A DNA stretch of 64,000 nucleotides from Ruminococcus sp. (GCA_015066785.1 SVNT01000008.1:1-64000); one strand, 5' to 3'; positions 24,749 through 35,709 are shown, numbered from the stretch's first letter. Notes: generated by a model not told the origin, from the sequence alone. Program-made: numbers and translations.

Positions 24749-27700
24749 ATGGTGGAGAGATTGAACAAGACCGACATTCTCATCGAGCGGATGATATCCC
24801 TCGGGAAAACGAAGGCGTATCTTCGTGTTCCCATGTTCATTGCTATTATATTTGTGATTTTCTTTGTGGGGATTGCTGAAAAAACAGCACTTCTTATGAA
24901 GATACTTTTCCCGACGCCGAAATCCGTCACAAGATGCCTTGCTTTTGTGACAGCGTTGATTATTGCCACACCGCTTATGCAGCCTGTCGGCGTATTCGCA
25001 GAGGAGGTCATTGACGCTCTCCCTGAAACAACGGAAACAGGCTCAACATCTCCCGAAGAAACAGAACCTGCTCCCGAAAGCCAGGAAAGCACTGAAGTTT
25101 CATCTGAAACGGATAACACAACCGTAGCAGAAACATCCGTTTCAACAGAAAGCGGTGCTACCGAAACAACTGCGCCCGACACTTCATCAACCGATGATAC
25201 TTCCGTAACAGATGTATCGGACACCACAGTAACTGACGAAACGGCTGAATCATCTGAATCATCCGACTCAGAAGAAATACTCCCCGAACTTCTGCCGAGT
25301 CTTTTCAGCATGGGCCCTCAGGAAATCTCAACGCCCGAAGACCTGTACAACTTCATCACCGACGAAAACAATCTCTCTACTGACATAAATCTCACAGCCG
25401 ACATTGATATGTCGTCAAATCCCATTCCTCTCTCCTCTGTTGTAAACGGAGAATATACAGGAACTATCCTCGGAACAGAAACCTACTCCATTACAGGAAT
25501 TACATACGGAGTTGAGACAAAGGACGAACTCAAATCCATTATCAACGACACCATTGAAGTCCCGACTGAGCCTTTTACAGGCGAAACCCCGACATCGTTC
25601 GTTCTTATGAACGATATCGATATGGAGGGGTATGCACTCACAACTGACAAGCTCGGCACAACACCGACATACACCGTTGACAAGGGAACTTACAACATAA
25701 CCAACCTTTTTGTTGAGATAGACACAGCGGATAAGCTCAGGCAGTTCCTTTCATACGGATATTATCCCGTAAAAGAAAATGTCACCGATACATCTATAAA
25801 CAACGCAATCCTCGAAAGTGAAGACAAGGATGCTTTTTCAGGTATCGGAAATTATGCCCCTGTTGCTTTCAGCGGAATACTCGATGGTAACGGGCACACA
25901 ATAAGCGGAATAAATATAACAAGAAAATCCAAACAGCTCGGACTTTTCTCATCGCTCTCAAATGCAACGATTAAAAATCTCGGCCTTAAAGACTGCAGTT
26001 TCAACACCAATTCCGAAGCAGGCAGTTATGCAGGCTCATTTGCAGGAGTTGCATCAAACTCGGAAATTCAAAACTGCTTTGCTGTGAATATCACCCTTAA
26101 CGCATACAATTACATAGGATGTTTCACAGGAAACGGCGGCGGTGCATTGACAAACTGCGTATATGCATCAATTTCTCCCACTTTTTCAGGAAAAAACAAG
26201 GGTTATTACCAGTCCAATTACTCCAGCGCAGACATTGAAACCTTCAACCAGACTGCTGAACTCTATGGCTGGAAGAAATGGTATGCAGACTCCAACCCGA
26301 TAAACCAGAACGGCGGCTGTCCGTCATTCGAACCGACATACAAGGTTGTTTTCAAGGATAATAACGGAAACTCCGACCTTACAGGAATTGTATACACAAG
26401 CGGAACAACTACCGCAACAGAAGACACATACTATATCGTTGACGGTCAGGGTCTTGCAGAGCTTACAACAAAACCTACCAAACCTAAAAGCGAATTTGTC
26501 GGCTGGTCGCTTACCCCGAACAGCTCCTCAAAAATTGCTGACGACTGGACATTCAACAGTGACACTGACCAGAGCAAAGGAGAGGTCACCCTCTACGCTA
26601 TCTGGGTAACAACGAATACATACCGACTCAACTATTATAAATATGACGCTGTAAATGGCGAATATGTACTCGACAGCGACAGCGGAGAAATAAATGTAAC
26701 CGAATTTGCGGCTGACCCGTCAATCGAGCAGGCAGACTTAATGGGTTACGACAAAAAGGGCTGGTACCTTGGCACAGAAAACGCTGACAGCTCAATCACA
26801 TTCGGTAATGCATGGAATTTTGCAACATCAACGGTAAGCAAGCAGGGATTCTTCGACGAATTCGGCGGCGTGGACACAGTAACCCTTGAGCTTAACCTCT
26901 ATCAGCGCTATGACCCGAAAACATACACCGTAACAACAAAGCTCAACGGCGGTTCGGTATCAAAGAATATCCCCACTACATACACAGTCAAGGACAGCGT
27001 TATCACGCTCCCGACTGAAAATGAAATCACACGCAAGGGATATACCTTCGACGGCTGGACGATTGAAAGCATCACGGCAGAATCACCGTCAGCACCGGCG
27101 GCTTTATCGCCAATTACCGAAATCGACCCGTCATGGTGTGCAACTATCACAATAAAGGCAAACTGGACTCCTATAACATACAAAGTTGCATATGACGGAA
27201 ATAATGCCACAGCGGGAAGTATGACGGAAACAGACCACACTTACGATGTTGCCGCAAACCTATCTGCAAACCAGTATGAAAAGACCTACTACGATTTCAA
27301 GGGCTGGTCATACAACGGAAACACCTATGCAGATAACGCTTCGGTAATAAATCTCACGGATGTTGCAGGCGACACTGTTACACTTACTGCAATCTGGGAA
27401 GCGCACAACTACAACATAACCTATGTTGATATGGCAGGCGTGGGAAGTATGACAAACACCCAGAACCCTGCAACATTCAATGTAGAGAATGACACAATCA
27501 CCCTTGCAGAGCCGACAAAGGCAGGATATACTTTCGTTGGTTGGTATTCTGAGCAAGAATTCACCAACAAAGTCGAAACGATTGACCCCGCCCAGAAGGC
27601 AGGAAGCGATATTACGCTCTACGCAAAATGGACGCTCAACACATACAGCGTGACATTTGATACAAACGGCGGTGCATTCACCCCTGACACACCTACAATC

Positions 27701-29656
27701 GAATACAACATCGAGGAAGGTGTCACACAGGCTATTCCGACGAATGTCACAAAGGATTACTACACTTTCTCAAAGTGGACAGTAACCTCAAAAGACGGAA
27801 ATATTCCTCTCGGGGATATTACTGAAATTCCTGCAAACAGCTACGGAAACATTACCGTCCAGGCACAGTGGACTGCTGTGGAATACACTCTGACATACGA
27901 CACAAATGGCGGAGATTTACCTGCAGGTGCAAGAACAACATACACATACGACGATGTGGCCACTCTCCCCACTCCGACAAAAACGGGATACTCCTTCACG
28001 GGCTGGAGAATAACCGCATCAGATTCCGACACAAGCATAATCGGAAATCTCATTACAGGTCTTAACAATAACCACGGAAACCTCACACTCAAAGCAGAGT
28101 GGAGCGTAAATACATACACGATTTCGTTCGAGTCCAACGGCGGAACAACCGTTTCGAGAATAAAGCAGGACTATCAGTCAAATGTGTATCCTCCTGCTGC
28201 TCCCACAAAAACGGGATATGACTTTGCAGGCTGGTACAAGAATTCAGACCTTTCGGGCGATGAATACGAGTTCACAACAATGCCTGCGGAAGATTTCACA
28301 CTCTACGCAAAGTGGGAAATCCAGACATTCGATGTAACCTTCAATGACATTGACGCTACACCGAATTCGCCGCAGAATGTCGAATACGGCAGCACTCCCA
28401 CATACTTTGTACCGACAAAGGCAGAACAGGGAGATGTGAAGTTCCGTTTCCTCGGCTGGTATGCAGACAGCTTATTCTCTGAAATCTACGACTTTGACGC
28501 ACCGATTTACGAAGACACAACGGTATACGCAAAGTGGTATGAATACACCGACGCTACGGGAGTTTTCTATGATGTAACCTTCAGAACTTCCGATGACGAC
28601 GCAGGAAATGTCGTTGCTTATGCCGAGGGTGAACACCTTGTATTCCCCGCACTTCCTGCCGCTGATGTCGTAAATCAGAGAGAGCCTATCGGCTGGAAGA
28701 TTACCGACGCTGAAACAGGAGAAGCAATCAGCGAAGAGCTCTATCAGGAAGGCGAAATCTTCGTTGTGGGAGCATACAACATCATCGTAACGGCACAGTG
28801 GGATGTTGCAACCTACGATGTAGAGTTCATCTCCGAAGGCGAAACCATAACAACACAGAGCGTTGAGTACAACTCAACAATAGCCGAATTCACACCCGTA
28901 AGAAACGGATTTATCTTCAAGGGCTGGGTTTACACAAACGATACAAGCGTATCATTCGACGCATCTACACCGATAGTTGAGGATATATCTCTCACAGCTG
29001 TATGGGAAGAAATCGTAATCAACGTCCCGAGCGGAAGTTCTTCCTCAAGCGAAAAGGTTATCAGGATGGTCGAGAACACAGCAGGAATTCCTTTCCCGAG
29101 CAAGATAAGCGTATCGGCGAATATGCAGAAATTCACCTCATCGGTTGATGTCAGAATGACAAAAACAACCCCTGAGGCAGAAAGTGAATTCAACGCACTA
29201 TTCAGCAATGTCACTGAAAGCATCGACAAGATATTCATCTTCGACATTTCGCTCTATGAGCGTGGAACAACGAGAAAAATCACCTCTCTCAAGCAGGGAA
29301 CTGTAATCACATACAGAATGCCCGTCCCTGAAATCTTCGACACAGACGCAGACAAGATAAAGGTTCTTTCGGTGCACGAAGGAAAGCTTGAGCTTCACGA
29401 CAGCGAGGTTTACACCCGTGACGGATACCTTATGATTTCCTTCACAAGCACACATTGCTCAACCTACGCATTCGTGCTTGACATTGAAGACATCATCACA
29501 ATCGGTGAGCTTTCTGCAGCGGCAGGAACATCGATGGCAAGCGTACTTCTCGTATCGGATGCAAGAATCTTCACAAACGAGTCGCCTGTATTCTCATCGA
29601 AGAGAGGCTCAATCTTCTCGAGAAAGAAGAGAAGATACCACATCAAAAAGCGGTAA
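24749..29656 (+). CDS. Giant InlB-repeat surface protein
   Basis: 1635 residues. The N-terminus has two hydrophobic stretches (MFIAIIFVIFFVG and CLAFVTALIIATP), with probable signal cleavage near VFA-EE. Next come a Ser/Thr/Glu-rich stalk (~90-180) and a region with beta-helix/GLUG-like features (~190-520: SGILDGNGHTISGINI). About a dozen InlB B-type (List-Bact) repeats follow (~530-1420), each with a pattern like KTGYDFAGWY..FTLYAKW. A C-terminal ~200-residue domain ends in a basic tail (SRKKRRYHIKKR). InlB repeats are found in bacterial adhesins. No LPXTG or NPQTN motif precedes the basic tail, so the anchoring mode is unclear. The start is uncertain: the ATG has only a poor ribosome site, and an in-frame TTG 12 nt later is an alternative. 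Confidence 0.85.
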   Translation: MVERLNKTDILIERMISLGKTKAYLRVPMFIAIIFVIFFVGIAEKTALLMKILFPTPKSVTRCLAFVTALIIATPLMQPVGVFAEEVIDALPETTETGSTSPEETEPAPESQESTEVSSETDNTTVAETSVSTESGATETTAPDTSSTDDTSVTDVSDTTVTDETAESSESSDSEEILPELLPSLFSMGPQEISTPEDLYNFITDENNLSTDINLTADIDMSSNPIPLSSVVNGEYTGTILGTETYSITGITYGVETKDELKSIINDTIEVPTEPFTGETPTSFVLMNDIDMEGYALTTDKLGTTPTYTVDKGTYNITNLFVEIDTADKLRQFLSYGYYPVKENVTDTSINNAILESEDKDAFSGIGNYAPVAFSGILDGNGHTISGINITRKSKQLGLFSSLSNATIKNLGLKDCSFNTNSEAGSYAGSFAGVASNSEIQNCFAVNITLNAYNYIGCFTGNGGGALTNCVYASISPTFSGKNKGYYQSNYSSADIETFNQTAELYGWKKWYADSNPINQNGGCPSFEPTYKVVFKDNNGNSDLTGIVYTSGTTTATEDTYYIVDGQGLAELTTKPTKPKSEFVGWSLTPNSSSKIADDWTFNSDTDQSKGEVTLYAIWVTTNTYRLNYYKYDAVNGEYVLDSDSGEINVTEFAADPSIEQADLMGYDKKGWYLGTENADSSITFGNAWNFATSTVSKQGFFDEFGGVDTVTLELNLYQRYDPKTYTVTTKLNGGSVSKNIPTTYTVKDSVITLPTENEITRKGYTFDGWTIESITAESPSAPAALSPITEIDPSWCATITIKANWTPITYKVAYDGNNATAGSMTETDHTYDVAANLSANQYEKTYYDFKGWSYNGNTYADNASVINLTDVAGDTVTLTAIWEAHNYNITYVDMAGVGSMTNTQNPATFNVENDTITLAEPTKAGYTFVGWYSEQEFTNKVETIDPAQKAGSDITLYAKWTLNTYSVTFDTNGGAFTPDTPTIEYNIEEGVTQAIPTNVTKDYYTFSKWTVTSKDGNIPLGDITEIPANSYGNITVQAQWTAVEYTLTYDTNGGDLPAGARTTYTYDDVATLPTPTKTGYSFTGWRITASDSDTSIIGNLITGLNNNHGNLTLKAEWSVNTYTISFESNGGTTVSRIKQDYQSNVYPPAAPTKTGYDFAGWYKNSDLSGDEYEFTTMPAEDFTLYAKWEIQTFDVTFNDIDATPNSPQNVEYGSTPTYFVPTKAEQGDVKFRFLGWYADSLFSEIYDFDAPIYEDTTVYAKWYEYTDATGVFYDVTFRTSDDDAGNVVAYAEGEHLVFPALPAADVVNQREPIGWKITDAETGEAISEELYQEGEIFVVGAYNIIVTAQWDVATYDVEFISEGETITTQSVEYNSTIAEFTPVRNGFIFKGWVYTNDTSVSFDASTPIVEDISLTAVWEEIVINVPSGSSSSSEKVIRMVENTAGIPFPSKISVSANMQKFTSSVDVRMTKTTPEAESEFNALFSNVTESIDKIFIFDISLYERGTTRKITSLKQGTVITYRMPVPEIFDTDADKIKVLSVHEGKLELHDSEVYTRDGYLMISFTSTHCSTYAFVLDIEDIITIGELSAAAGTSMASVLLVSDARIFTNESPVFSSKRGSIFSRKKRRYHIKKR

Positions 29657-29661
29657 AAATA

Positions 29662-29923
29662 AAAGCTACCGATTAAGTGTGATATCCGTATAGAATTTTT
29701 ATGCGCTTACTGAGGAAAACCCTTTTGAAAAAGGTTTTTCCTCAGACTCCTTTCCGAAAACTTCAGATTTAAAAAAGAGCTCGTAGGGATTAATCCCTAC
29801 GAGCTCTTTTTTAGCTTTAAAGTCTTTGAAGGGGAGTTTGAGGGGAACCTTTCTTCAGAAAGATTCCCCTCAATAAATGCATATAAAGTTTCTGTATGAA
29901 TACTACACTTAATCGGGAGCTTT
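29662..29923. terminator. Split terminator-like stem flanking repeat copy B
   Basis: AAAGCTACCGATTAAGTGT (29662-29680) and ACACTTAATCGGGAGCTTT (29905-29923) pair over 18 of 19 positions, with a T-tract after the right arm. They are separated by exactly 224 nt, the same interval as at copy A. Confidence 0.7.
29681..29904 (-). repeat. Intergenic foldback repeat, copy B (224 nt)
   Basis: Reverse-oriented relative of copy A. It has the same ends (AGTATTCATACAGAA on the minus strand), the same GAGGGGAA and GAGGAAAA hairpins and the same connectors. The central hairpin (29771-29812) is a perfect 42-bp palindrome with arm GAGCTCGTAGGG, different from A's GCAAGCCCATAGGG: the pairing is kept while the sequence changed. 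Confidence 0.85.
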
Positions 29924-29946
29924 ATTTTTTACTCACTTGTACAAGC

Positions 29947-29985
29947 AAAATAAAAACCCCACCGAAAATATCGGTGGGGTTTAAA
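29947..29985 (-). terminator. Terminator of the str operon
   Basis: AACCCCACCGA stem and complement with a 6-nt loop, then TTTTTATTTT on the minus strand, 20 nt after the tuf stop. Confidence 0.92.
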
Positions 29986-30005
29986 GTTATCTAAAGATAG
30001 CAGGA

Positions 30006-31205
30006 TTATTCGTTGATCTTTGTAACAACGCCTGAACCTACTGTACGGCCGCCTTCACGGATAGCGAAACGGAGACCTTCTTCGATAGCGATAGGAGTGA
30101 TGAGTTCAACGTCCATTTCAACGTTATCACCAGGCATGCACATTTCCTTGTCAGCAGGGAGGTTTACAACACCTGTAACGTCTGTTGTTCTGAAGTAGAA
30201 CTGAGGTCTGTAGTTGTTGAAGAAAGGAGTATGACGTCCGCCTTCTTCCTTCTTAAGAACGTAAACCTGTCCGTGGAACTTTGTGTGGGGGTGGATTGAA
30301 CCGGGCTTACAAAGAACCTGTCCTCTTTCGATATCTGTTCTCTGAACACCACGGAGAAGAGCACCGATGTTATCGCCTGCTTCAGCGTAGTCAAGGATCT
30401 TTCTGAACATTTCGATACCTGTAACAACTGTCTTTGTCTTTTCGTCCTTAAGACCAACGATTTCGATTTCGTCACCGTTGTTGAGCTGTCCTCTTTCTAC
30501 ACGGCCTGTAGCAACTGTTCCACGTCCTGTGATTGTGAATACGTCTTCAACAGGCATAAGGAAAGGAAGGTCAGCCTTTCTTTCAGGTGTAGGAATGTAG
30601 CTGTCAACAGCATCCATAAGTTCAATGATAGGAGCGTAAGCAGGGTTGCTGATATCTTCGGGAGCTTCGAGAGCTGCGAGAGCTGAACCCTTGATGATAG
30701 GAATATCATCACCAGGGAATTCCTGCTTGCTGAGTACTTCACGGATGTCCATTTCAACGAGCTCGAGAAGTTCGGGGTCGTCAACCTGGTCAGCCTTGTT
30801 CATGAATACAACGATTGCGGGAACGCCTACCTGACGAGCAAGAAGGATGTGTTCCTTTGTCTGAGCCATAGGGCCGTCAGAAGATGCAACAACGAGGATA
30901 GCACCGTCCATCTGAGCAGCACCAGTGATCATGTTCTTAACATAGTCAGCGTGGCCCGGGCAGTCAACGTGAGCGTAGTGACGTTCCTTTGTCTCGTACT
31001 CAACGTGAGCTGTGTTGATTGTGATACCTCTTTCTCTCTCTTCGGGAGCAGAGTCGATGTTTGCGTAGTCCTTCTTTTCAGCAAGACCCTGAAGAGCGAG
31101 AGTCTTTGTGATAGCTGCTGTAAGAGTTGTCTTACCATGGTCTACGTGTCCGATTGTACCAATGTTAACATGGGGTTTTGTTCTTTCAAATTTTGCCTTT
31201 GCCAT
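30006..31205 (-). CDS. tuf: Elongation factor Tu
   Basis: GTPase delivering aminoacyl-tRNA to the ribosome. 399 residues, standard length. G1 [10 protein letters not shown]3 [13 protein letters not shown]4 NKAD; switch [19 protein letters not shown]; then domains 2 and 3. ATG with AAAGGAGG upstream. Last gene of the str operon, with an additional promoter in the gap after fusA. No second tuf in the window. Confidence 0.99.
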   Translation of the reverse strand: MAKAKFERTKPHVNIGTIGHVDHGKTTLTAAITKTLALQGLAEKKDYANIDSAPEERERGITINTAHVEYETKERHYAHVDCPGHADYVKNMITGAAQMDGAILVVASSDGPMAQTKEHILLARQVGVPAIVVFMNKADQVDDPELLELVEMDIREVLSKQEFPGDDIPIIKGSALAALEAPEDISNPAYAPIIELMDAVDSYIPTPERKADLPFLMPVEDVFTITGRGTVATGRVERGQLNNGDEIEIVGLKDEKTKTVVTGIEMFRKILDYAEAGDNIGALLRGVQRTDIERGQVLCKPGSIHPHTKFHGQVYVLKKEEGGRHTPFFNNYRPQFYFRTTDVTGVVNLPADKEMCMPGDNVEMDVELITPIAIEEGLRFAIREGGRTVGSGVVTKINE

Positions 31206-31261
31206 TGGAAAATTCCTCCTTTAAATATATTGGATTTAATATTCGCAATAAATATAAATTA

Positions 31262-31290
31262 ATTATACCAAATGAAAATTGTAATTTCAA
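31262..31290 (-). promoter_or_regulatory. Internal promoter for tuf
   Basis: TTGAAA, 17-nt spacer ending TTTGG, TATAAT, in the fusA-tuf gap. It would let tuf be expressed above the rest of the operon. Confidence 0.78.
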
Positions 31291-31303
31291 GTGGTTTTTA
31301 AAA

Positions 31304-33385
31304 TTATTCACCCTTATTTCTTGATGACATAATTTTATCTGCAATTGACTTAGGAAGTTCGATGTAGCTGTGAGGCTCCATTGTGTACTGTCCACGACCC
31401 TGTGTCTTTGAACGGAGGTCGTTTGAGTAGCCGAACATTTCCGAAAGCGGAACGAGCGCATCAACCTGAGCAGTACCGTTGTTTGTTTCCTGACCCTGAA
31501 TCTGTCCACGGCGTGAGTTGAGGTCGCCGATTACAGTACCCATGTAGTCTTCGGGAACGATAGCAGCAACCTTCATGATAGGTTCGAGGATTACTGCGTC
31601 TGCCTTTCTCATAGCTTCCTTGAAAGCCATAGAACCTGCGATTGAGAACGCCATTTCTGATGAGTCGACTTCATGGTATGATCCATCGTAAAGTGTAACC
31701 TTTACGTCAACTACAGGATAGCCTGCGAGAACGCCTGCCTTCATAGCGCCCTGAATACCCTTGTCAACTGCGGGGATGTATTCCTTAGGAATAGAACCGC
31801 CGACAACTGCGTTGACAAATTCATAGCCCTTGCCTGATTCGTTGGGTTCAACCTTGATCTTAACATGACCGTACTGACCCTTACCACCTGACTGACGAGC
31901 GTACTTGTGGTCGACATCTGCGAGCTTCTTGATTGTTTCCTTATAAGCAACCTGAGGAGCACCTACATTTGCCTCTACCTTGAATTCACGGAGCATTCTG
32001 TCTACGATGATTTCGAGGTGAAGTTCGCCCATTCCGGCAATAATTGTCTGGCCTGTTTCTTCGTCTGTCCATGTCTTGAATGTGGGGTCTTCTTCAGCGA
32101 GCTTGCTGAGTGCAATGCCCATCTTTTCCTGACCAGCCTTTGTCTTAGGCTCGATAGCGAGCTGGATAACGGGGTCAGCAAATTCCATGGATTCGAGAAT
32201 TACAGGGAACTTGGGATCACAAAGTGTGTCACCTGTTGTTGTGTTCTTGAGACCTACAACCGCAGCAATATCTCCTGAGTAAACAGTTTCGATATCCTTT
32301 CTGTGGTTTGAGTGCATCTGAAGAATACGGCCCATTCTTTCGTTATTTTCCTTGTTTGCGTTGAGAACTGTAGAACCTGCGTCAACAGTACCTGAATAAA
32401 CTCTGAAGAAGCAGAGCTTACCAACAAACGGGTCAGTAGCGATTTTGAATGCGAGAGCCGCAAAAGGCTCCTTATCAGATGAAGGTCTTTCTGTTTCCTC
32501 TCCTGTTTCGGGGTTAACACCCTTGATGGGAGGAATGTCAAGAGGTGAAGGCATATAGTCGATTACTGCGTCGAGCAACTTCTGTACGCCCTTATTCTTG
32601 TAAGATGTACCGCATACAACGGGAACCATCTTGTTTGCAATTGTTGCTTTTCTTATGCATCCCTTGATTTCTTCAATTGTGAGTTCTACACCGTCGAAGA
32701 ACTTTTCCATGAGAGCATCATCCTGCTCTGCAACCTGCTCAACGAGTGCATCATGGTATTCCTGAGCCTTTTCGAGCATATCAGCAGGGATTTCTTCTAC
32801 TCTGATGTCCTTTCCGAGGTCATCATAGTAAACGTAAGCCTTCATTTCAACGAGGTCGATAATGCCCTTGAATGTGTCTTCAGCACCGATAGGGAGCTGG
32901 ATAGGCACTGCGTTTGCATGAAGTCTTGTGTGCATCATATCTACTACGCGGTAGAAGTCAGCACCCATAATGTCCATCTTATTTACATAAGCCATTCTGG
33001 GTACCTGATACTTGTCAGCCTGACGCCATACAGTTTCAGACTGCGGTTCAACACCGCCCTTAGCACAGAAAACTGTTACAGAACCGTCGAGTACTCTGAG
33101 CGAACGCTCAACTTCAACTGTAAAGTCAACGTGACCGGGAGTGTCGATGATATTGATTCTATGGCCTGCCCAGTGGCAAGTAGTAGCAGCAGAAGTGATT
33201 GTGATACCTCTTTCCTGCTCCTGTTCCATCCAGTCCATTGTAGCCGAACCGTCGTGAGTTTCACCAATCTTGTGGTTAATACCAGTATAGAAAAGTATAC
33301 GCTCTGTTGTAGTAGTCTTACCGGCGTCAATGTGGGCCATTATACCAATGTTTCTTGTCATTTCAAGTGAACAATCTCTCGGCAT
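31304..33385 (-). CDS. fusA: Elongation factor G
   Basis: Translocase GTPase, 693 residues. G1 [20 protein letters not shown]3 [16 protein letters not shown]4 NKMD, followed by domains II-V with the usual [13 protein letters not shown] of domain IV. ATG with AAGGAGG upstream. Cotranscribed with rpsG and tuf. Confidence 0.99.
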   Translation of the reverse strand: MPRDCSLEMTRNIGIMAHIDAGKTTTTERILFYTGINHKIGETHDGSATMDWMEQEQERGITITSAATTCHWAGHRINIIDTPGHVDFTVEVERSLRVLDGSVTVFCAKGGVEPQSETVWRQADKYQVPRMAYVNKMDIMGADFYRVVDMMHTRLHANAVPIQLPIGAEDTFKGIIDLVEMKAYVYYDDLGKDIRVEEIPADMLEKAQEYHDALVEQVAEQDDALMEKFFDGVELTIEEIKGCIRKATIANKMVPVVCGTSYKNKGVQKLLDAVIDYMPSPLDIPPIKGVNPETGEETERPSSDKEPFAALAFKIATDPFVGKLCFFRVYSGTVDAGSTVLNANKENNERMGRILQMHSNHRKDIETVYSGDIAAVVGLKNTTTGDTLCDPKFPVILESMEFADPVIQLAIEPKTKAGQEKMGIALSKLAEEDPTFKTWTDEETGQTIIAGMGELHLEIIVDRMLREFKVEANVGAPQVAYKETIKKLADVDHKYARQSGGKGQYGHVKIKVEPNESGKGYEFVNAVVGGSIPKEYIPAVDKGIQGAMKAGVLAGYPVVDVKVTLYDGSYHEVDSSEMAFSIAGSMAFKEAMRKADAVILEPIMKVAAIVPEDYMGTVIGDLNSRRGQIQGQETNNGTAQVDALVPLSEMFGYSNDLRSKTQGRGQYTMEPHSYIELPKSIADKIMSSRNKGE

Positions 33386-33430
33386 AATATCCTCCTTAAA
33401 AAATCAAATGAAAAACATTCCGTTATTATA

Positions 33431-33901
33431 TTACCAACGGAAGTGTGAGAACGCTCTGTTAGCCTCAGCCATCTTATGTGTATCGTCACGCTTCTTGCAA
33501 GCGCCACCTACACCGTTGAGTGCGTCAAGAATTTCTCCGGCAAGTCTTTCCTTCATTGTCTTTTCGTTTCTGGTTCTTGAATAAGTTGTGAGCCATCTGA
33601 GTCCCAGTGTCTGGCGTCTTTCGGGACGAACCTCCATAGGAACCTGGTATGTCGCACCACCTACACGGCGAGCCTTAACTTCGAGTACAGGCATGATATT
33701 TTCCATTGCCTCCTCGAAAGCAGTGAGAGCATCCTTTCCGCTCTTCTCTGCAACGATTTCAAATGCTTCGTATACAATCTTCTGAGCTACACCCTTCTTA
33801 CCGTCAAGCATGATGTTGTTGATAAGACGAGTAACGAGCTTTGAGTTGTAAACAGGATCCTGCAAAACATCACGCTTTGCAACGTTACCTCTTCTTGGCA
33901 T
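33431..33901 (-). CDS. rpsG: 30S ribosomal protein S7
   Basis: 156 residues beginning [16 protein letters not shown]. Start chosen at the ATG after AAGGAGGG; a longer reading adds six residues without support. It binds the 3' major domain of 16S rRNA. In other bacteria S7 represses the str operon by binding the rpsL-rpsG gap; here that gap is about 170 nt and could hold such a site, but I cannot confirm it. Confidence 0.98.
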   Translation of the reverse strand: MPRRGNVAKRDVLQDPVYNSKLVTRLINNIMLDGKKGVAQKIVYEAFEIVAEKSGKDALTAFEEAMENIMPVLEVKARRVGGATYQVPMEVRPERRQTLGLRWLTTYSRTRNEKTMKERLAGEILDALNGVGGACKKRDDTHKMAEANRAFSHFRW

Positions 33902-34074
33902 TTCGCTTCCCTCCTTCATATAATGATATCATAGGTACTCGCTTCTTTTTGTGCTTTCGCACAAAGACACGTCATCCAATGCAGAGGTAACTTAATACTA
34001 TATATATTAAGATACTCCACACAGATTATTGTGGTATCGAGATTTCTATAAATTTGTTTCGACAGTGCTTTTAA

Positions 34075-34500
34075 TTACTTAGCAGCTCCTGCCTTGGGCT
34101 TCTTAGCACCATACTTTGAACGAGCCTGCATTCTCTTTGCAACGCCCTGAGCATCCAAAGTACCACGGATGATATGGTAACGAACACCGGGGAGGTCCTT
34201 AACACGTCCGCCTCTGATGAGAACAACGCTATGCTCCTGAAGGTTATGTCCGATACCGGGGATGTAAGCTGTAACTTCAGTACCGTTTGTGAGCTTAACT
34301 CTGGCAATCTTTCTCATAGCTGAGTTAGGCTTCTTAGGTGTTGATGTTCTTACTGCTGTACATACACCACGCTTCTGGGGTGAATTCTGATCAATAGCAA
34401 CCTTCTTCTTGGCATTGTAACCCTTGAGAAGTGCGGGAGCTGTTGACTTCTTCTCCAGAACCTTACGTCCCTTACGTACTAACTGGTTAAATGTTGGCAT
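34075..34500 (-). CDS. rpsL: 30S ribosomal protein S12
   Basis: 141 residues, beginning [13 protein letters not shown]; decoding-centre protein. The conserved [18 protein letters not shown] and [16 protein letters not shown] are present. The streptomycin-resistance positions read as wild type (Lys in TPKKPNS). ATG with AAAGGAG upstream; a longer reading is rejected. First gene of the str operon. Confidence 0.98.
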   Translation of the reverse strand: MPTFNQLVRKGRKVLEKKSTAPALLKGYNAKKKVAIDQNSPQKRGVCTAVRTSTPKKPNSAMRKIARVKLTNGTEVTAYIPGIGHNLQEHSVVLIRGGRVKDLPGVRYHIIRGTLDAQGVAKRMQARSKYGAKKPKAGAAK

Positions 34501-34538
34501 TAAATCAATCTCCTTTCTCGAAAATTTACGTGAAAAAC

Positions 34539-34587
34539 AGGCATAGTACACCCATTACGCATCACGCTTAAATAGTATACTATGCCT
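34539..34587. promoter_or_regulatory. 10-bp inverted repeat across the str operon promoter and leader
   Basis: AGGCATAGTA (34539-34548) and TACTATGCCT (34578-34587), perfect 10-bp arms with a 29-nt gap. One arm contains the -10 element, the other lies in the transcribed leader. Confidence 0.55.
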
Positions 34588-34602
34588 TTTCTTTAATGTC
34601 AA
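34574..34602 (-). promoter_or_regulatory. Promoter of the str operon
   Basis: TTGACA, 17-nt spacer, TATACT, about 75 nt upstream of rpsL. Confidence 0.88.
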
Positions 34603-34704
34603 GCGTTTTACACAAAATTATGTGCAAAATTTCTACATTTATGCAAAAAATCCGCCGACCTGATGTTTTTAATTGTACGAACTGTCAATTTGGCAGAAAT
34701 ACGG

Positions 34705-35709
34705 CTATCTTCCCATATATTCTGCAAGGCCGCTTATCTTCTTCATCACATCATCGAACTGTACGGGATTAAGCGACTGAGCACCGTCGCAGAGAGCTAC
34801 TGCGGGGTTATTATGCACCTCGATAATAAGTCCGTCGGCACCTGCCGCAACCGCTGCGAACGAAAGAGGTTCAACAAGTGCGGAAATTCCTGCTGCGTGC
34901 GAGGGGTCAACGATAACGGGAAGGTGAGATTTCTTCTTGAGCAGAGGAATTGCCGAAATATCGAGGGTATTTCTTGTCATTGTCTCGAATGTACGGATAC
35001 CACGCTCGCAGAGGATAACCTTTGTGTTTCCGCCTGCAAGGATATATTCCGCCGACATGAGAAGCTCCTCGATTGTGTTTGCAAGTCCACGCTTGAGGAG
35101 AATAGGCTTGTCAGTCTTTCCGAGTTCCTTGAGAAGCTCGAAATTCTGCATATTTCTTGCGCCGACCTGAATAACGTCAACATCAGCGAAAAGGTCGAGG
35201 TCTGCGGCACTCATAATTTCGGTAACGATAGGAAGTCCCGTCGCCTTCTTTGCCTCAAGGAGAAGTCTTATTCCCTCGCCGTGAAGTCCCTGGAATGCGT
35301 AGGGCGATGTTCTCGGCTTGAATGCGCCACCACGGAGCATAGCCGCACCGCTTGCCTTTACTGCCGTTGCGGTTTCAATCATCTGTGCCTCGTTTTCTAC
35401 GGAGCAAGGGCCCGCAATGACTGTCAGCTTCTTTCCGCCGACCTGTACACCTTCAACATCGATAACTGTGTTTTCGGGGTGCATTTTTCTGTTTGCATTC
35501 TTGTAAGGCTCCTGGACTCTCTTTACTTCGTCAACGGCGTGCTGCGCCTGAATTGCCTCGATGTCGATTTTTGTTGTATCTCCGACAAGACCGAGGATTT
35601 CCTTTTCAGCTCCTGTAATAGCGTTTACCTTGATGTCGTATGCGCTGAGCATTGACATAAGTTTTTCCACATCATGCTTGGGTGCGTTTTGTTTAAGTAC
35701 GATAATCAT
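34705..35709 (-). CDS. aroF: DAHP synthase (type I-beta)
   Basis: Condenses PEP and erythrose-4-phosphate to 3-deoxy-D-arabino-heptulosonate-7-phosphate, the entry to aromatic amino acids. 334 residues: an N-terminal ferredoxin-like regulatory domain (~1-70), then the barrel with LTVIAGPCSVEN, LRGGAFKPRTSPYAFQG and IVDPSHAAG. There is no fused chorismate mutase. ATG with GGAGGAAAA upstream. Transcription is controlled by the Phe-rich leader and attenuator just upstream, and pheA precedes it. I see no convincing terminator before rpsL's promoter region. Confidence 0.95.
   Translation of the reverse strand: MIIVLKQNAPKHDVEKLMSMLSAYDIKVNAITGAEKEILGLVGDTTKIDIEAIQAQHAVDEVKRVQEPYKNANRKMHPENTVIDVEGVQVGGKKLTVIAGPCSVENEAQMIETATAVKASGAAMLRGGAFKPRTSPYAFQGLHGEGIRLLLEAKKATGLPIVTEIMSAADLDLFADVDVIQVGARNMQNFELLKELGKTDKPILLKRGLANTIEELLMSAEYILAGGNTKVILCERGIRTFETMTRNTLDISAIPLLKKKSHLPVIVDPSHAAGISALVEPLSFAAVAAGADGLIIEVHNNPAVALCDGAQSLNPVQFDDVMKKISGLAEYMGR

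Noticed and set aside
24577..25311. Minus-strand ORF of 244 codons opposite the surface protein
   Set aside because: Antisense of the Ser/Thr/Glu-rich stalk; Ser/Val low-complexity translation, no ribosome site, covers the promoter of the real gene.
34663..35655. Plus-strand ORF of 330 codons opposite aroF
   Set aside because: No ribosome site, no recognisable motif; shadow of aroF.
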